Part shown: piece after piece, positions 16,517-24,956 of the stretch
Layout of the letters: the number at the start of each line of letters is the position of its first letter
Numbering within the stretch: the stretch's first letter is position 1
Assembly (NCBI RefSeq): GCF_004345365.1
Contig: NZ_SLVF01000004.1
Location: forward strand, 372,001-436,000
Length of the DNA stretch: 64,000 nt
DNA from: Kribbella sp. VKM Ac-2568
Lineage (GTDB): Bacteria; Actinomycetota; Actinomycetes; Propionibacteriales; Kribbellaceae
Reading direction: 5' to 3'
Notes under the pieces: model-generated
The model's database searches: none
What the model was told of the DNA's origin: nothing
The model's input: only the letters and a program-made list of their open reading frames with translations
Position numbers and translations under genes: made by a program

Positions 16517-16709
16517 GCAAATGTACGTACTCCGGATCAGCACGGGTACGGCGACCGCGGCATTCGGATAGCGGACGTTGTGCACGCCCAGCGGGGTCGT
16601 TGCCTCAGCGGAGGCTGAAGGAATTCCGCGCGCACTCGCTCTCCTCGGCGTGGCCGCCTAAGGTAGCGGCGGCGATCCGGCCGTAGCTGAGGCGTAGTGG
16701 GGTGTTGGT

Positions 16710-18272
16710 GTGAACGGCGAGGTACTCGCAGGGCGCTACCGGTTGCTGTCCCCACTGGGGCACGGCGGAGCGGGCGAGGTGTGGCGGGCCGAGGACCAGG
16801 TCCTGGCCCGGCCGGTGGCGGTGAAACTGCTGCGCCGGATGGAAGGCGACCCGATGGACGCCGCCGAGCGCTTCCGCACGGAGGCTCGTGCGGCGGCCCG
16901 GCTGACCCACCCGAACGTGGTCGGCACGTACGACGTGGGCACCGCGGCGGGCCAGGTGTTCCTGGTGATGGAACTGGTGAACGGCCCCGACCTCGCGCAG
17001 TTGCTCCGCAGCCAGGGCCTCCCGTCCAGCAAGCTGGTGGGCGATATCGCTCTGCAGGGTGCTCGGGCGCTGGACGCCGCCCATGCCGCGGGGATCGTGC
17101 ACCGGGACGTGAAGCCGGGCAACCTCCTGCTGGCGCCTGACGGCACGCTCAAGATCACCGACTTCGGCATTGCCGAGGCAGCAGGCCTCGAAGGACCCGG
17201 CAGCACAGTACTGCTCGGCACTGCTTCGTATGTCGCGCCCGAGCAGGTCCGGGGCCAGACAGCCACGCCTGCCAGCGACTGGTACGCGCTCGGCTGTGTC
17301 CTGTACGAACTGCTCGGGGGCCGGCCGCCGTTCGTCGCCGACGACGTGGAGAGCGTGCTGCGCCAGCACCTGGAGGCCACCCCGGTACCGATCGCCGTAC
17401 GGCGTCCCGATGTGCCCGAGGGACTCGCGGAGCTGGTGATGCGGCTGCTCGCCAAGGACCCCGCGGCCCGGCCGGCATCGGTCGCCGCCGTGACGGAACT
17501 CCTCAACAGCCAGCCGACGATGGTTGCGCCGATGGATCACGGCACTCGGGTGCTGCCGCTCCTGCCGGCCGCCGAAGCCGCTGCCGGAGCTACTGCCGGG
17601 ACGAGCCCCGGAGCCGCCGAGTCGGCGGACGGCGGGGAGCCTGGCGACGGGCTGGCGCGGCTCGGGTTCGAGCCGGCTGACGACGACGAGTACGAGGTCG
17701 CGCCCGAGCCGGCCTCGCACCGACGCGCCACCAAGGGTTTCCCCTTCCCCAAGGTGCTCTTGGCGGCCGCAGTACTGCTTGCCGGTGTGGTGATCGCGGC
17801 CCTGCTCCGCCAGGGGGTCTCCAACGACACGGCCGAGGCCGGCCCGCCGGCAACGACGCCGTCGGCCACGGTGAAGCCGGTGGTCAAGCCGAAGCCGACT
17901 CCGACGCCGAGCAAGACCCCGTCGAAGAAGCTCACTCCGAAGCCGACCCCCACCAAGAAGCCGTCCGAACCGCAGACCGCCAGCCCGCAGTCTCTGCGCA
18001 CGCTCGCCCGGCTGGTGCGCGAGAGTGCGCAGGACGGCCGAGGGAGCCGGACCGTGAAGGAGGCGGCGAAGGATCTCGACCAGGCGGCGGACGCACTGGC
18101 CGAGGGACACGAGCAGGAAGCCGTCAGGCAGTTCCAGTCGGCCCGGATGCGCCTGACTGCGGCCGAGCGGCAGCACCGCTGGCAGGGCACTCCGCAGATC
18201 GCCGCCCTGTTCGCGAGCATCGGCCGCACCCTGCCCACGGGCGACGGCGACAACCGCAACTCGAACGAATAA
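16710..18272 (+). CDS. Transmembrane Ser/Thr protein kinase (PknB-like, no PASTA)
   Basis: A 520-residue Hanks-type kinase. The kinase domain covers about residues 9-270, with a Gly loop LGHGGAG, catalytic Lys39 in VAVKLL, HRDVKPGN (Asp133) and DFG at 151-153. The APE-equivalent YVAPEQ is also present. A linker of about 75 residues leads to one transmembrane helix (VLLAAAVLLAGVVIAALL, about 348-366). The outer part is a Pro/Lys/Thr-rich stalk (KPKPTPTPSKTPSKK) and a helical tail (LRTLARLVRESAQDGRG) with no PASTA repeats. It probably senses an extracellular or wall signal through that tail. GTG 16710 is the only start before the Gly loop; its ribosome site is weak. Confidence 0.9.
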   Translation: MNGEVLAGRYRLLSPLGHGGAGEVWRAEDQVLARPVAVKLLRRMEGDPMDAAERFRTEARAAARLTHPNVVGTYDVGTAAGQVFLVMELVNGPDLAQLLRSQGLPSSKLVGDIALQGARALDAAHAAGIVHRDVKPGNLLLAPDGTLKITDFGIAEAAGLEGPGSTVLLGTASYVAPEQVRGQTATPASDWYALGCVLYELLGGRPPFVADDVESVLRQHLEATPVPIAVRRPDVPEGLAELVMRLLAKDPAARPASVAAVTELLNSQPTMVAPMDHGTRVLPLLPAAEAAAGATAGTSPGAAESADGGEPGDGLARLGFEPADDDEYEVAPEPASHRRATKGFPFPKVLLAAAVLLAGVVIAALLRQGVSNDTAEAGPPATTPSATVKPVVKPKPTPTPSKTPSKKLTPKPTPTKKPSEPQTASPQSLRTLARLVRESAQDGRGSRTVKEAAKDLDQAADALAEGHEQEAVRQFQSARMRLTAAERQHRWQGTPQIAALFASIGRTLPTGDGDNRNSNE

Positions 18273-18297
18273 GCCCGCCGAGACGAGCGTCGCGGGC
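18273..18297 (+). terminator. GC hairpin after the kinase gene
   Basis: GCCCGC (18273-18278) pairs with GCGGGC (18292-18297), immediately after the stop codon. The remaining 180 bases to the next gene hold no further clear signal. Confidence 0.45.
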
Positions 18298-18477
18298 CCC
18301 CCGGAGCGGCCGCCGGCCGACGGAGTACCGGCGCCGCAGCGCAGTACAGGCTGCGGTGTGGGACAGGCGACGGTGTGGGGGTGGCCGGTGTCACAGCGGG
18401 TGTCGGGTCGGTACCGCGATGCTGGGACCCGCGATACTCACGAGTAAGCGTCGTGGGCGACGGAAGGAGCACCGCAG

Positions 18478-19671
18478 ATGAGCAGGTTGCAGCAGACCGA
18501 GGGACTCACCGACATCCAGGAGGAGATCCTGAAGACGGTCCGCTCCTTCGTCGAGTCCGAGATCCTGCCGGTCGCCACCGAGCTGGAGCACAAGGACGAG
18601 TACCCGACCGAGATCGTCGAGGGCCTCAAGGAGCTCGGGCTGTTCGGCCTGATGATCCCGGAGGAGTACGGCGGGCTGGGGGAGTCGCTGCTCACCTACG
18701 CGCTCTGCGTCGAGGAGATCGCCCGCGGCTGGATGAGCGTGTCCGGCATCATCAACACCCACTTCATCGTCGCGTACATGCTGTTGCAGCACGGCACCGA
18801 CGAGCAGAAGCAGCGGTACCTGCCGCGGATGGCGACCGGCGAGGTGCGCGGCGCGTTCTCGATGTCCGAGCCCGGTTGCGGCTCCGACGTCGCCGCGATC
18901 AAGACCAAGGCCGTGAAGGATGGTGACAGCTACACCATCAATGGCCAGAAGATGTGGCTGACGAACGGTGGCACGGCCAACCTGGTCGCGGTACTGGTGA
19001 AGACCGACGAGGGCAACGACTCGGTCTACAAGAACATGACCACCTTCCTGGTCGAGAAGGAGCCGGGTTTCGGCGAGGTCGACAAGGGCCTGACTGTGCC
19101 CGGCAAGATCGAGAAGATGGGCTACAAGGGCGTCGACACCACCGAGCTGATCTTCGACGGCTATCGGATCGATGCCGGCCAGATTCTCGGCGGCCAACCG
19201 GGCAAGGGTTTCTACCAGATGATGGACGGCGTCGAGGTCGGTCGGGTGAACGTGGCCGCGCGCGGCTGCGGGGTGGCCCGGCGCGCGTTCGAGCTCGGCA
19301 TCTCCTACGCCCAGCAGCGCGAGACCTTCGGCAAGAAGATCGCCGACCACCAGGCGGTGCTGTTCCGGCTGGCCGACATGGCGGTCAAGGTCGAGGCCGC
19401 GCACGAGCTGATGGTGAAGGCGGCCCGGAAGAAGGACGCCGGTTCCCGCAACGACTTCGAGGCCGGCGTCGCGAAGTACCTGGCCAGCGAGTACTGCTCA
19501 CAGGTGGTCGAGGACTCGTTCCGGATCCACGGCGGCTACGGCTTCTCCAAGGAGTACGAGATCGAGCGCCTCTACCGCGAGGCCCCGATGCTGCTGATCG
19601 GCGAGGGCACGGCCGACATCCAGCGGATGATCATCGGCCGCCGCCTCCTCGAGGACTACAAGCTCAGCTGA
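18478..19671 (+). CDS. Acyl-CoA dehydrogenase
   Basis: A 397-residue FAD enzyme. Motifs are AFSMSEPGCGSDVAAIKTKA (FAD/substrate contact) and GQKMWLTNGGTAN. ARGCGVARRAFELGISYAQQRETFGK and the C-terminal FRIHGGYGFSKEYEIERLYR follow. The catalytic base is expected in the RIHGGYGFSKEYEIERLYREA segment, where Glu residues are present. It removes hydrogens at C2-C3 of an acyl-CoA and passes electrons to ETF. Given the nearby malyl-CoA-lyase-like and MaoC genes, (2S)-methylsuccinyl-CoA dehydrogenase of the ethylmalonyl-CoA pathway is the favoured role, by comparison with the Streptomyces cluster. GGAAGGAG precedes ATG 18478 at good distance. Confidence 0.9.
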   Translation: MSRLQQTEGLTDIQEEILKTVRSFVESEILPVATELEHKDEYPTEIVEGLKELGLFGLMIPEEYGGLGESLLTYALCVEEIARGWMSVSGIINTHFIVAYMLLQHGTDEQKQRYLPRMATGEVRGAFSMSEPGCGSDVAAIKTKAVKDGDSYTINGQKMWLTNGGTANLVAVLVKTDEGNDSVYKNMTTFLVEKEPGFGEVDKGLTVPGKIEKMGYKGVDTTELIFDGYRIDAGQILGGQPGKGFYQMMDGVEVGRVNVAARGCGVARRAFELGISYAQQRETFGKKIADHQAVLFRLADMAVKVEAAHELMVKAARKKDAGSRNDFEAGVAKYLASEYCSQVVEDSFRIHGGYGFSKEYEIERLYREAPMLLIGEGTADIQRMIIGRRLLEDYKLS

Positions 19672-19691
19672 TCGGCACGGTCGGCCGGGTG

Positions 19692-19712
19692 CTCTGGCGG
19701 GAGCCGCCGGAG
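19692..19712. terminator. Hairpin between convergent genes
   Basis: CTCTGGCGG (19692-19700) pairs with CCGCCGGAG (19704-19712) with one G-U wobble and a 3-base loop, 20 bases after the dehydrogenase stop. The rest of the 162-base gap up to the corA stop shows nothing clear. Confidence 0.5.
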
Positions 19713-19833
19713 CCGTCACGACATTCCGATTACCGTCGGTCGCAGCCTGTGGCGGACCGCTGACCGTACGCGATGGTGGCATTGAACCAGTCGGCTCGGA
19801 CGCGGCACAACCGTTCGGGTCGCCCGGGGGAAG

Positions 19834-20946
19834 TCAGAGCCAGCGGTTGCGCTTGAACAGCCGGTAGAGGCCGCTGCAGGCCAGCGCCATCACCCCGAGC
19901 ACGATGAAGTAGCCGTACTTCCACTTCGTCTCGGGCATGTTCTCGAAGTTCATCCCGTAGATCCCGGCGATCAGGGTCGGCACGGCGATGATCGCGACCC
20001 AGGCCGAGATCCGCCGCATGTCCTCGTTCTCCGACACCTGCACCTGGGCCAGTCCGGCCTGCAGGATGGAGCTGAGCAGCTCGTCGAACGAGATCACCTG
20101 CTCCTTCACCCGCAGCAGATGGTCGTCGACGTCGCGGAAGTAGTTCCTGGTCTCCTCGTTGATCAGCGGGTGCTCCTGGGTGGACAGGGCCCGCATCGGC
20201 CCGGTCAGCGGAGCCACCGCCCGCTTCAGTTCCAGCACCTCGCGCTTGAGCTGGTAGACCCGCTCGATGTTGCGCCAGCCGCGCGGGCTGAAGATCTCGA
20301 TCTCGATCTGGTCGATGTCGTTCTGGACCGCCTGCGCGACCTCCAGGTAGCTGTCCACCACGTGGTCGGCGATCGCGTGCAGCACACCACCCGGCCCGGA
20401 CCTGAGCCGCTTCGCATGCTGCTCGAGCTGTTGCCGCAGGCCGGACAGCTCGCCGTGGTCGCCGTGCCGCACGGTGATCACGAACCCCGGGCCGCAGAAG
20501 ACCATCACCTCGCCGGACTCCACCACCTCGCTGGTGGCGGTCAGGTCGTCGTGCGGGACGTACCGGACGGTCTTGAGCACGGCGAACAGGCTGTCGTCGC
20601 CGTACCTCTCCAGCTTCGGCCGCTGGTGGGCCTCGGTGGCGTCCTCGACGGCCAGCGGGTGCAGGCCGAACTGCCGGCCGATCAGCTCCAGTTGCAACGC
20701 GTTCGGCTCGAACAGGCCGATCCAGACGAAGCCCTCGCCCCGGCGGGCCCGCTGCAGCGCCTCGACGTACGAGCCGATCTGGTGGTCGCGGTGGCCGTCG
20801 CGGTAGTAGGCCCAGTCGATCAGACTGCCGTCGAGCTTGCCGCTGCCGACCAGATCGACCGGCGCCGGACCGCTCTGGGAACGCCGGGCGAAGACACGTC
20901 CGACCCGGCGTGTCGCGCCCATGTCCCACCTCCGCCCGGCCATCAC
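19834..20946 (-). CDS. corA: CorA-family magnesium/cobalt transporter
   Basis: A 370-residue CorA. The large cytosolic domain (IDWAYYRDGHRDHQIGSYVE ... FGLHPLAVEDATEAHQRPKLERYG) leads through the long helix to two C-terminal membrane helices. The first (AWVAIIAVPTLIAGIYGMNF) ends in the YGMNF pore signature, and the second is YFIVLGVMALACSGLYRLF, followed by a basic tail. The loop is NMPE. It forms pentamers that admit Mg2+. ATG 20946 is used; ATG 20922 would remove eight residues. It diverges from a stress-protein gene, an arrangement also known in mycobacteria. Confidence 0.93.
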   Translation of the reverse strand: MMAGRRWDMGATRRVGRVFARRSQSGPAPVDLVGSGKLDGSLIDWAYYRDGHRDHQIGSYVEALQRARRGEGFVWIGLFEPNALQLELIGRQFGLHPLAVEDATEAHQRPKLERYGDDSLFAVLKTVRYVPHDDLTATSEVVESGEVMVFCGPGFVITVRHGDHGELSGLRQQLEQHAKRLRSGPGGVLHAIADHVVDSYLEVAQAVQNDIDQIEIEIFSPRGWRNIERVYQLKREVLELKRAVAPLTGPMRALSTQEHPLINEETRNYFRDVDDHLLRVKEQVISFDELLSSILQAGLAQVQVSENEDMRRISAWVAIIAVPTLIAGIYGMNFENMPETKWKYGYFIVLGVMALACSGLYRLFKRNRWL

Positions 20947-21018
20947 GGCGAGGCTATCAATGTGCCGTCACCAGCCGTCGGCAATGATGGGGTTGGAAGC
21001 AAGCGGAGAGGAACGACG

Positions 21019-21534
21019 ATGACCACCCAGGGCATGCCCTCGATGGACCCCCGGCCGACCGGTCTGACGATCGGGACCTACGACACGTACCGGGAGGCAC
21101 AGCGAGCGGTCGACTACCTCTCGGACGAGAAGTTCCCGGTCGAGCACACGACCATCGTCGGCAACAACCTTCGCCAGGTCGAGAAGATCACCGGCCGGCT
21201 GACCTGGGGGCGGGCGCTCACCGCCGGCCTGGCCAGCGGCGCCTGGTTCGGCCTGTTCGTCGGCGTACTGCTCGGCATCTTCGCCCCCGACGGCGGTTGG
21301 CTGGCCGCCCTGCTGACCGGCCTGGTGCTGGGCGGACTGTTCGGGATGGCGTTCGGCGCGATCGGCTACGGCCAGCTGCGCGGCAGCCGCGACTTCACCT
21401 CGCGGACCTCGGTCGTGGCCACCACGTACGACGTACTGTGCGACTTCAAGTTCGCCGAGGAGGCCCGGAACCACCTGGCCAAGCTGGCCCTCAAGGGCGA
21501 GGTCGCCCCGCGCCTGCCGGAGCAGTCCAACTAG
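21019..21534 (+). CDS. General stress protein 17M/YflT-like membrane protein
   Basis: A 171-residue protein with the YflT/17M domain (IGTYDTYREAQRAVDYLSDE; VEHTTIVGNNLRQVE) and two central Gly/Ala-rich membrane helices (LTAGLASGAWFGLFVGVLLG and WLAALLTGLVLGGLFGMAFG). A C-terminal stretch resumes the domain. The function is unknown; the Bacillus relatives are heat and SigB induced. The start is ATG 21019 with GGAGAGG 8 bases upstream. Sequence in front of it is open but is antisense to corA and has no family similarity, so a longer form is unlikely. Confidence 0.82.
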   Translation: MTTQGMPSMDPRPTGLTIGTYDTYREAQRAVDYLSDEKFPVEHTTIVGNNLRQVEKITGRLTWGRALTAGLASGAWFGLFVGVLLGIFAPDGGWLAALLTGLVLGGLFGMAFGAIGYGQLRGSRDFTSRTSVVATTYDVLCDFKFAEEARNHLAKLALKGEVAPRLPEQSN

Positions 21535-21715
21535 CGGCGCGGCCGATGAACTCCCGGAGTTGCCCCACCTCGGCGGTGGCACCTCCGGGTGACGTGCGTC
21601 TCGCCCCGCGGTGCCTGCTGGGCGGTTGAGAGGTAGGCCACGCGGCGAGGTACTGCCGTGACGGCCCCGGATTCGGCAGCATGGGCCCGGACGGGGCGGA
21701 TCGGAAGGAGCCGGG

Positions 21716-22228
21716 ATGCAGTTCGGGCGCAGCTACGAGGAGTTCGAGGTCGGTGCCGTCTACAAGCACTGGCCCGGCAAGACGGTCACCGAGTCGGACG
21801 ACCACCTGTTCTGCCTGCTCACCATGAACCACCATCCACTGCACCTGGACGCGAACTACGCCGAGCAGACCACCCAGTTCGGCAAGAACGTTGTGGTCGG
21901 CAACTACATCTACTCGATCCTGCTCGGCATGTCGGTCCCCGACGTGAGCGGCAAGGCGATCGCCAACCTGGAGGTCGAGTCGCTGCGCCACATCGCCCCC
22001 ACCTTCCACGGTGACACCATCTACGGCGAGACCACCGTGCTGGACAAGTGGGAGTCGAAGTCCAAGGACGACCGGGGCGTCGTCTGCGTGGAGACCAAGG
22101 GCTACAAGCAGGACGGCACCGTCGTCTGCCTCTTCAAGCGCAAGGTGATGGTCCCGAAGAACTCGTACCTCGAGGCGCGCGGCGGCGACCAGCCGGGCCG
22201 CCCCACCCCGGCCGAGTCCGCCGATTGA
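21716..22228 (+). CDS. MaoC-family hydratase (mesaconyl-CoA hydratase-like)
   Basis: A 170-residue single hot-dog-fold MaoC protein. The hydratase motif region LTMNHHPLHLDANYAEQTTQ and the segment VVGNYIYSILLGMSV are typical; the catalytic Asp/His pair is read as Asp and His in HHPLHLDAN. It adds water to an enoyl-CoA. Streptomyces has a small MaoC gene beside its malyl-CoA-lyase-like and acyl-CoA dehydrogenase genes, which suggests mesaconyl-CoA hydratase here. GGAAGGAG lies 7 bases before ATG 21716. Its TGA stop and the stop of the convergent methyltransferase abut in a single TGATCA. Confidence 0.83.
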   Translation: MQFGRSYEEFEVGAVYKHWPGKTVTESDDHLFCLLTMNHHPLHLDANYAEQTTQFGKNVVVGNYIYSILLGMSVPDVSGKAIANLEVESLRHIAPTFHGDTIYGETTVLDKWESKSKDDRGVVCVETKGYKQDGTVVCLFKRKVMVPKNSYLEARGGDQPGRPTPAESAD

Positions 22229-23047
22229 TCAGACGGCCCCGCCGAGCGGTTTGCCGGCCAGCAGACTGGCGTAGGCGATGTGGCCGAAGAACCGGCCAGT
22301 TGCGGCCCGATCACGAGCCTCGGCGCGAAGTGCGCTCGCCGTCACGGCGGTGATGGTGCCGGCCTCGGCGAGTGCGTCGGCACCGGTCGACACCAGGGCC
22401 AGCATGTAGGTGGGCGAGTCCAGCTCGACGTGCCCGTGACTGCGCAGGTCGCCCGGCTCGAACCCGGCCGCGGAAACGAGTCGCCCCAGGCGCCGCATGA
22501 TCCACGGATCGTGGACCAGTTGGTTGACTGTCGCGTCGACACAGGGCTGCAGCGGATCGTTCGGCGCGACCGCGACCGTGACGGTGGTGTAGTCGCCGTC
22601 GAAGATCAGCAGGGAGCCGCCCGGCTTGAGGACCCGGAACGCCTCGGCGAGCGCCTGCTCCGGGCCGGGGATGTGGCAGAGCGTCGTGGCGAACACGATC
22701 CCGTCGAACGACTCGGCCTCGAACGGCAACGCACGCCCGTCGCCCACCTCGAACCGCAGCTCCGGATACCGGCTGGTGGCCAGGTCGACGAAGTACGGGC
22801 TGGGATCGACGCCGACCACGCGGACGACGCCGGGCAGTCCGGCGATCTGCCCGGTGACGGCACCCGTGCCCGAGCCGACCTCCAGCACGACCGAACCTGC
22901 GGCGTACGAAGGTCTGGCCAGGTACTCGTCCCGGAGCCTGCGCTGGCTGGGATCCGCGGCACGGATGTCGAGTCGCTCGGCGATCGCCGCCACCGCAGGG
23001 CCGTCCAGCTCGGTGATGTGCGAGTACATGTCGCGCGCACCGCTCAC
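22229..23047 (-). CDS. Class I SAM-dependent methyltransferase
   Basis: A 272-residue methyltransferase. Motif I is VVLEVGSGTGAVTGQIAG, the acidic end of strand 2 is VVGVDPSPYF, and motif II/III reads LRFEVGDGRALPFEAESFDG and AFRVLKPGGSLLIFDGDY. This is the UbiE/Methyltransf_11 pattern for small-molecule methylation. The C-terminal 100 residues are a family-specific lid. GTG 23047 starts the frame; ATG 23029 is an alternative six codons later. There is no neighbour that reveals the substrate; it follows the sugar operon by 38 bases on the same strand and may be cotranscribed. Confidence 0.85.
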   Translation of the reverse strand: MSGARDMYSHITELDGPAVAAIAERLDIRAADPSQRRLRDEYLARPSYAAGSVVLEVGSGTGAVTGQIAGLPGVVRVVGVDPSPYFVDLATSRYPELRFEVGDGRALPFEAESFDGIVFATTLCHIPGPEQALAEAFRVLKPGGSLLIFDGDYTTVTVAVAPNDPLQPCVDATVNQLVHDPWIMRRLGRLVSAAGFEPGDLRSHGHVELDSPTYMLALVSTGADALAEAGTITAVTASALRAEARDRAATGRFFGHIAYASLLAGKPLGGAV

Positions 23048-23085
23048 GCGTCGAGGGTAGACCTCCGGGTGCGCTCAAGGCACCG

Positions 23086-24915
23086 TCAGCGGGCAGGCCG
23101 CACCTCGATCAGTACTGCGGACGGCATCCTCAGCGTCAAGGTGACTTCGTCGCCGTCACGAGCCAGTGGCTCCGTCCTGAGCTTGCTGAGCTCGGCCAGT
23201 TCCACCCACTGCTCCGCGGTCGGCCAGTCGCCGACCTCGAGGGCGGCCGCTTCCGCTGCCAGATCACCCGAGCCTTCGTCAGCGCGGAGGCCAGGCGTCA
23301 AAGAGGTGGCTGTCACCTGCCAGCTCGGGTCCACGCTGGGGAGCGCCAGCTTCACCTTGCGGGTGAGGTCGGCGGATCCGTCCACCTTGGTCTGGTCGAG
23401 GGTCAGGTTCCACAGGAGCACGGCGATCCGGTCGCGGTCGCGGGATGCCCAGGCCTCGATCAGGCTGCCGCCGCCATCACCCTCGATGGACACCGGGAGC
23501 TCGTCCGACCCGAGGCGGTTGAGCAGCGAGAGGGCATGAAACCGGGGCTTGGGGAGTCCGCCCACGGTCTGCAGACCGAAGCCGCCGTGCAGCAGGCGAG
23601 GCGGTCGGCCGAGTTCCTCGAAATGGTCGGAGGCGACCCAGTACGCGAGGGCGTCCACCCGCCCGGCCGCCGAGCGCATCCCGCGCAGCAGGAAGACACC
23701 TGAGAAGACCGAGTCGTTGATCGGGTTGAAGTGCGTCGGGGTGACGCCCCACTCCGTCCACAGGATCCGCGCGTCACCGAACCCGTACCGATCCAGCGAC
23801 GCCTGTACGTCGAGCGGCGGGCTGCCGTAGGTGTGGGTGGAGACGAAGTCCACCGGTGATCCGACGGCAGCGGCGTGCGCGAGCAGATCGTCGACCCACC
23901 CGGCCGCCGCGGAGGACGGCCCACCCACGGCCAGCCGGCGATCGACGGCCTTCACCGCGGCGGCGGTCACGTCGTACAGGCGCATCCACTCGGCCTTCGT
24001 GCCGGACCAGAAGACCTCGAGGTTGGCCTCGTTCCACACCTCGAAGTCCCAGTCGAGCACCTCGTCGAGGCCGTAGCGGTCCACCAGGTGCGAGACGAGC
24101 CGGTGGACCAGCTCGCCCCAGCGGTCCCAGGAGTGCGGCGGCGAGATGATCGCGCCGTACTCGAAGACGGTCTTCTTCGGGTCGGACGCCAGGTCCCGCG
24201 GCATGAACCCGAGCTCGACCACCGGCCGCAGCCCGATCCCGAGCAGCTTGTCGTAGATCGCGTCCACCACGGTGAAGTCGTAGACGGGTTCGCCGTCGCG
24301 TTCGGTGTAGACCAGGGTGTCGTCGTGGAAGATCGCGTGCGCGCGAACCGTCCGGACGCCGATCTCGTCGTGCATCCGGCGCAACGCCTGCTCGAGCTCG
24401 ACGCCGATCTCCCGGCCGCCGCTGAGCTCCTCGCAGAGCAGCTGACTGAGCCGTTCGCTGCCGATCATCGGCGCCCACGGCCGGTGCAGCTCGGTGCCCT
24501 CGGCAACGGCATCGACCACCACCCGCACGTGCGGCACTTTGCCGTCAGCAACCAACGCCTTGGCGGCCACCGAAGCACTGGGACGGCCGTGCGTGGTCAC
24601 CTCAGGAACGCTCGCCACCGCATACCGGTACTCCGTTCCGGGCGTGCCGGTGGTGTCGACGTACGGCGGCGCCGGGACCGACAGGACGTCCCCGCTGTGG
24701 TGGTCCACCGGCTCGAGCGACGCGTCATCCGTACCGCGTAGGATCAGGTACCCCACGGCTCCCCGGACCGGGGTCCAGTCGATCGTCACCTGCCCGACCC
24801 CGCCGACGGCCGTCACCTCCGCCGGCGGATCGAGGTCCGGGAACCGCAGCTCACGGGTCTCGTCGCTGCGGACCGAGATCCGATCGTCCCAGTCGGTCTT
24901 GGCGTCGCTCTGCAT
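23086..24915 (-). CDS. GH39-family glycoside hydrolase (beta-xylosidase-like) with N-terminal Fn3-like domain
   Basis: A 609-residue enzyme without a signal peptide. Residues 30-125 look like an Fn3 domain (PPAEVTAVGGVGQVTIDWTP; YRYAVASVPEVTTHG). The GH39 barrel follows: VRTVRAHAIFHDDTLVY, DFEVWNEANLEVFW with the acid/base Glu296, and RILWTEWGV with the nucleophile Glu388. A C-terminal beta-rich part follows (DRIAVLLWNLTLDQTKV). GH39 includes xylosidases and iduronidases. ATG 24915 was chosen because upstream sequence is antisense-like and lacks the family. It is the last gene of the LacI-controlled operon, so it probably cleaves imported oligosaccharide in the cytosol. Confidence 0.85.
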   Translation of the reverse strand: MQSDAKTDWDDRISVRSDETRELRFPDLDPPAEVTAVGGVGQVTIDWTPVRGAVGYLILRGTDDASLEPVDHHSGDVLSVPAPPYVDTTGTPGTEYRYAVASVPEVTTHGRPSASVAAKALVADGKVPHVRVVVDAVAEGTELHRPWAPMIGSERLSQLLCEELSGGREIGVELEQALRRMHDEIGVRTVRAHAIFHDDTLVYTERDGEPVYDFTVVDAIYDKLLGIGLRPVVELGFMPRDLASDPKKTVFEYGAIISPPHSWDRWGELVHRLVSHLVDRYGLDEVLDWDFEVWNEANLEVFWSGTKAEWMRLYDVTAAAVKAVDRRLAVGGPSSAAAGWVDDLLAHAAAVGSPVDFVSTHTYGSPPLDVQASLDRYGFGDARILWTEWGVTPTHFNPINDSVFSGVFLLRGMRSAAGRVDALAYWVASDHFEELGRPPRLLHGGFGLQTVGGLPKPRFHALSLLNRLGSDELPVSIEGDGGGSLIEAWASRDRDRIAVLLWNLTLDQTKVDGSADLTRKVKLALPSVDPSWQVTATSLTPGLRADEGSGDLAAEAAALEVGDWPTAEQWVELAELSKLRTEPLARDGDEVTLTLRMPSAVLIEVRPAR

Positions 24916-24956
24916 ACAGGAGGCTCCAGGTCGGTTGCAACGGGATTTGAGGGGGA

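Noticed and set aside
22226..22231. Stop codons of two convergent genes merged in TGATCA
   Set aside because: Curious but easily explained by compact gene packing; no functional claim.
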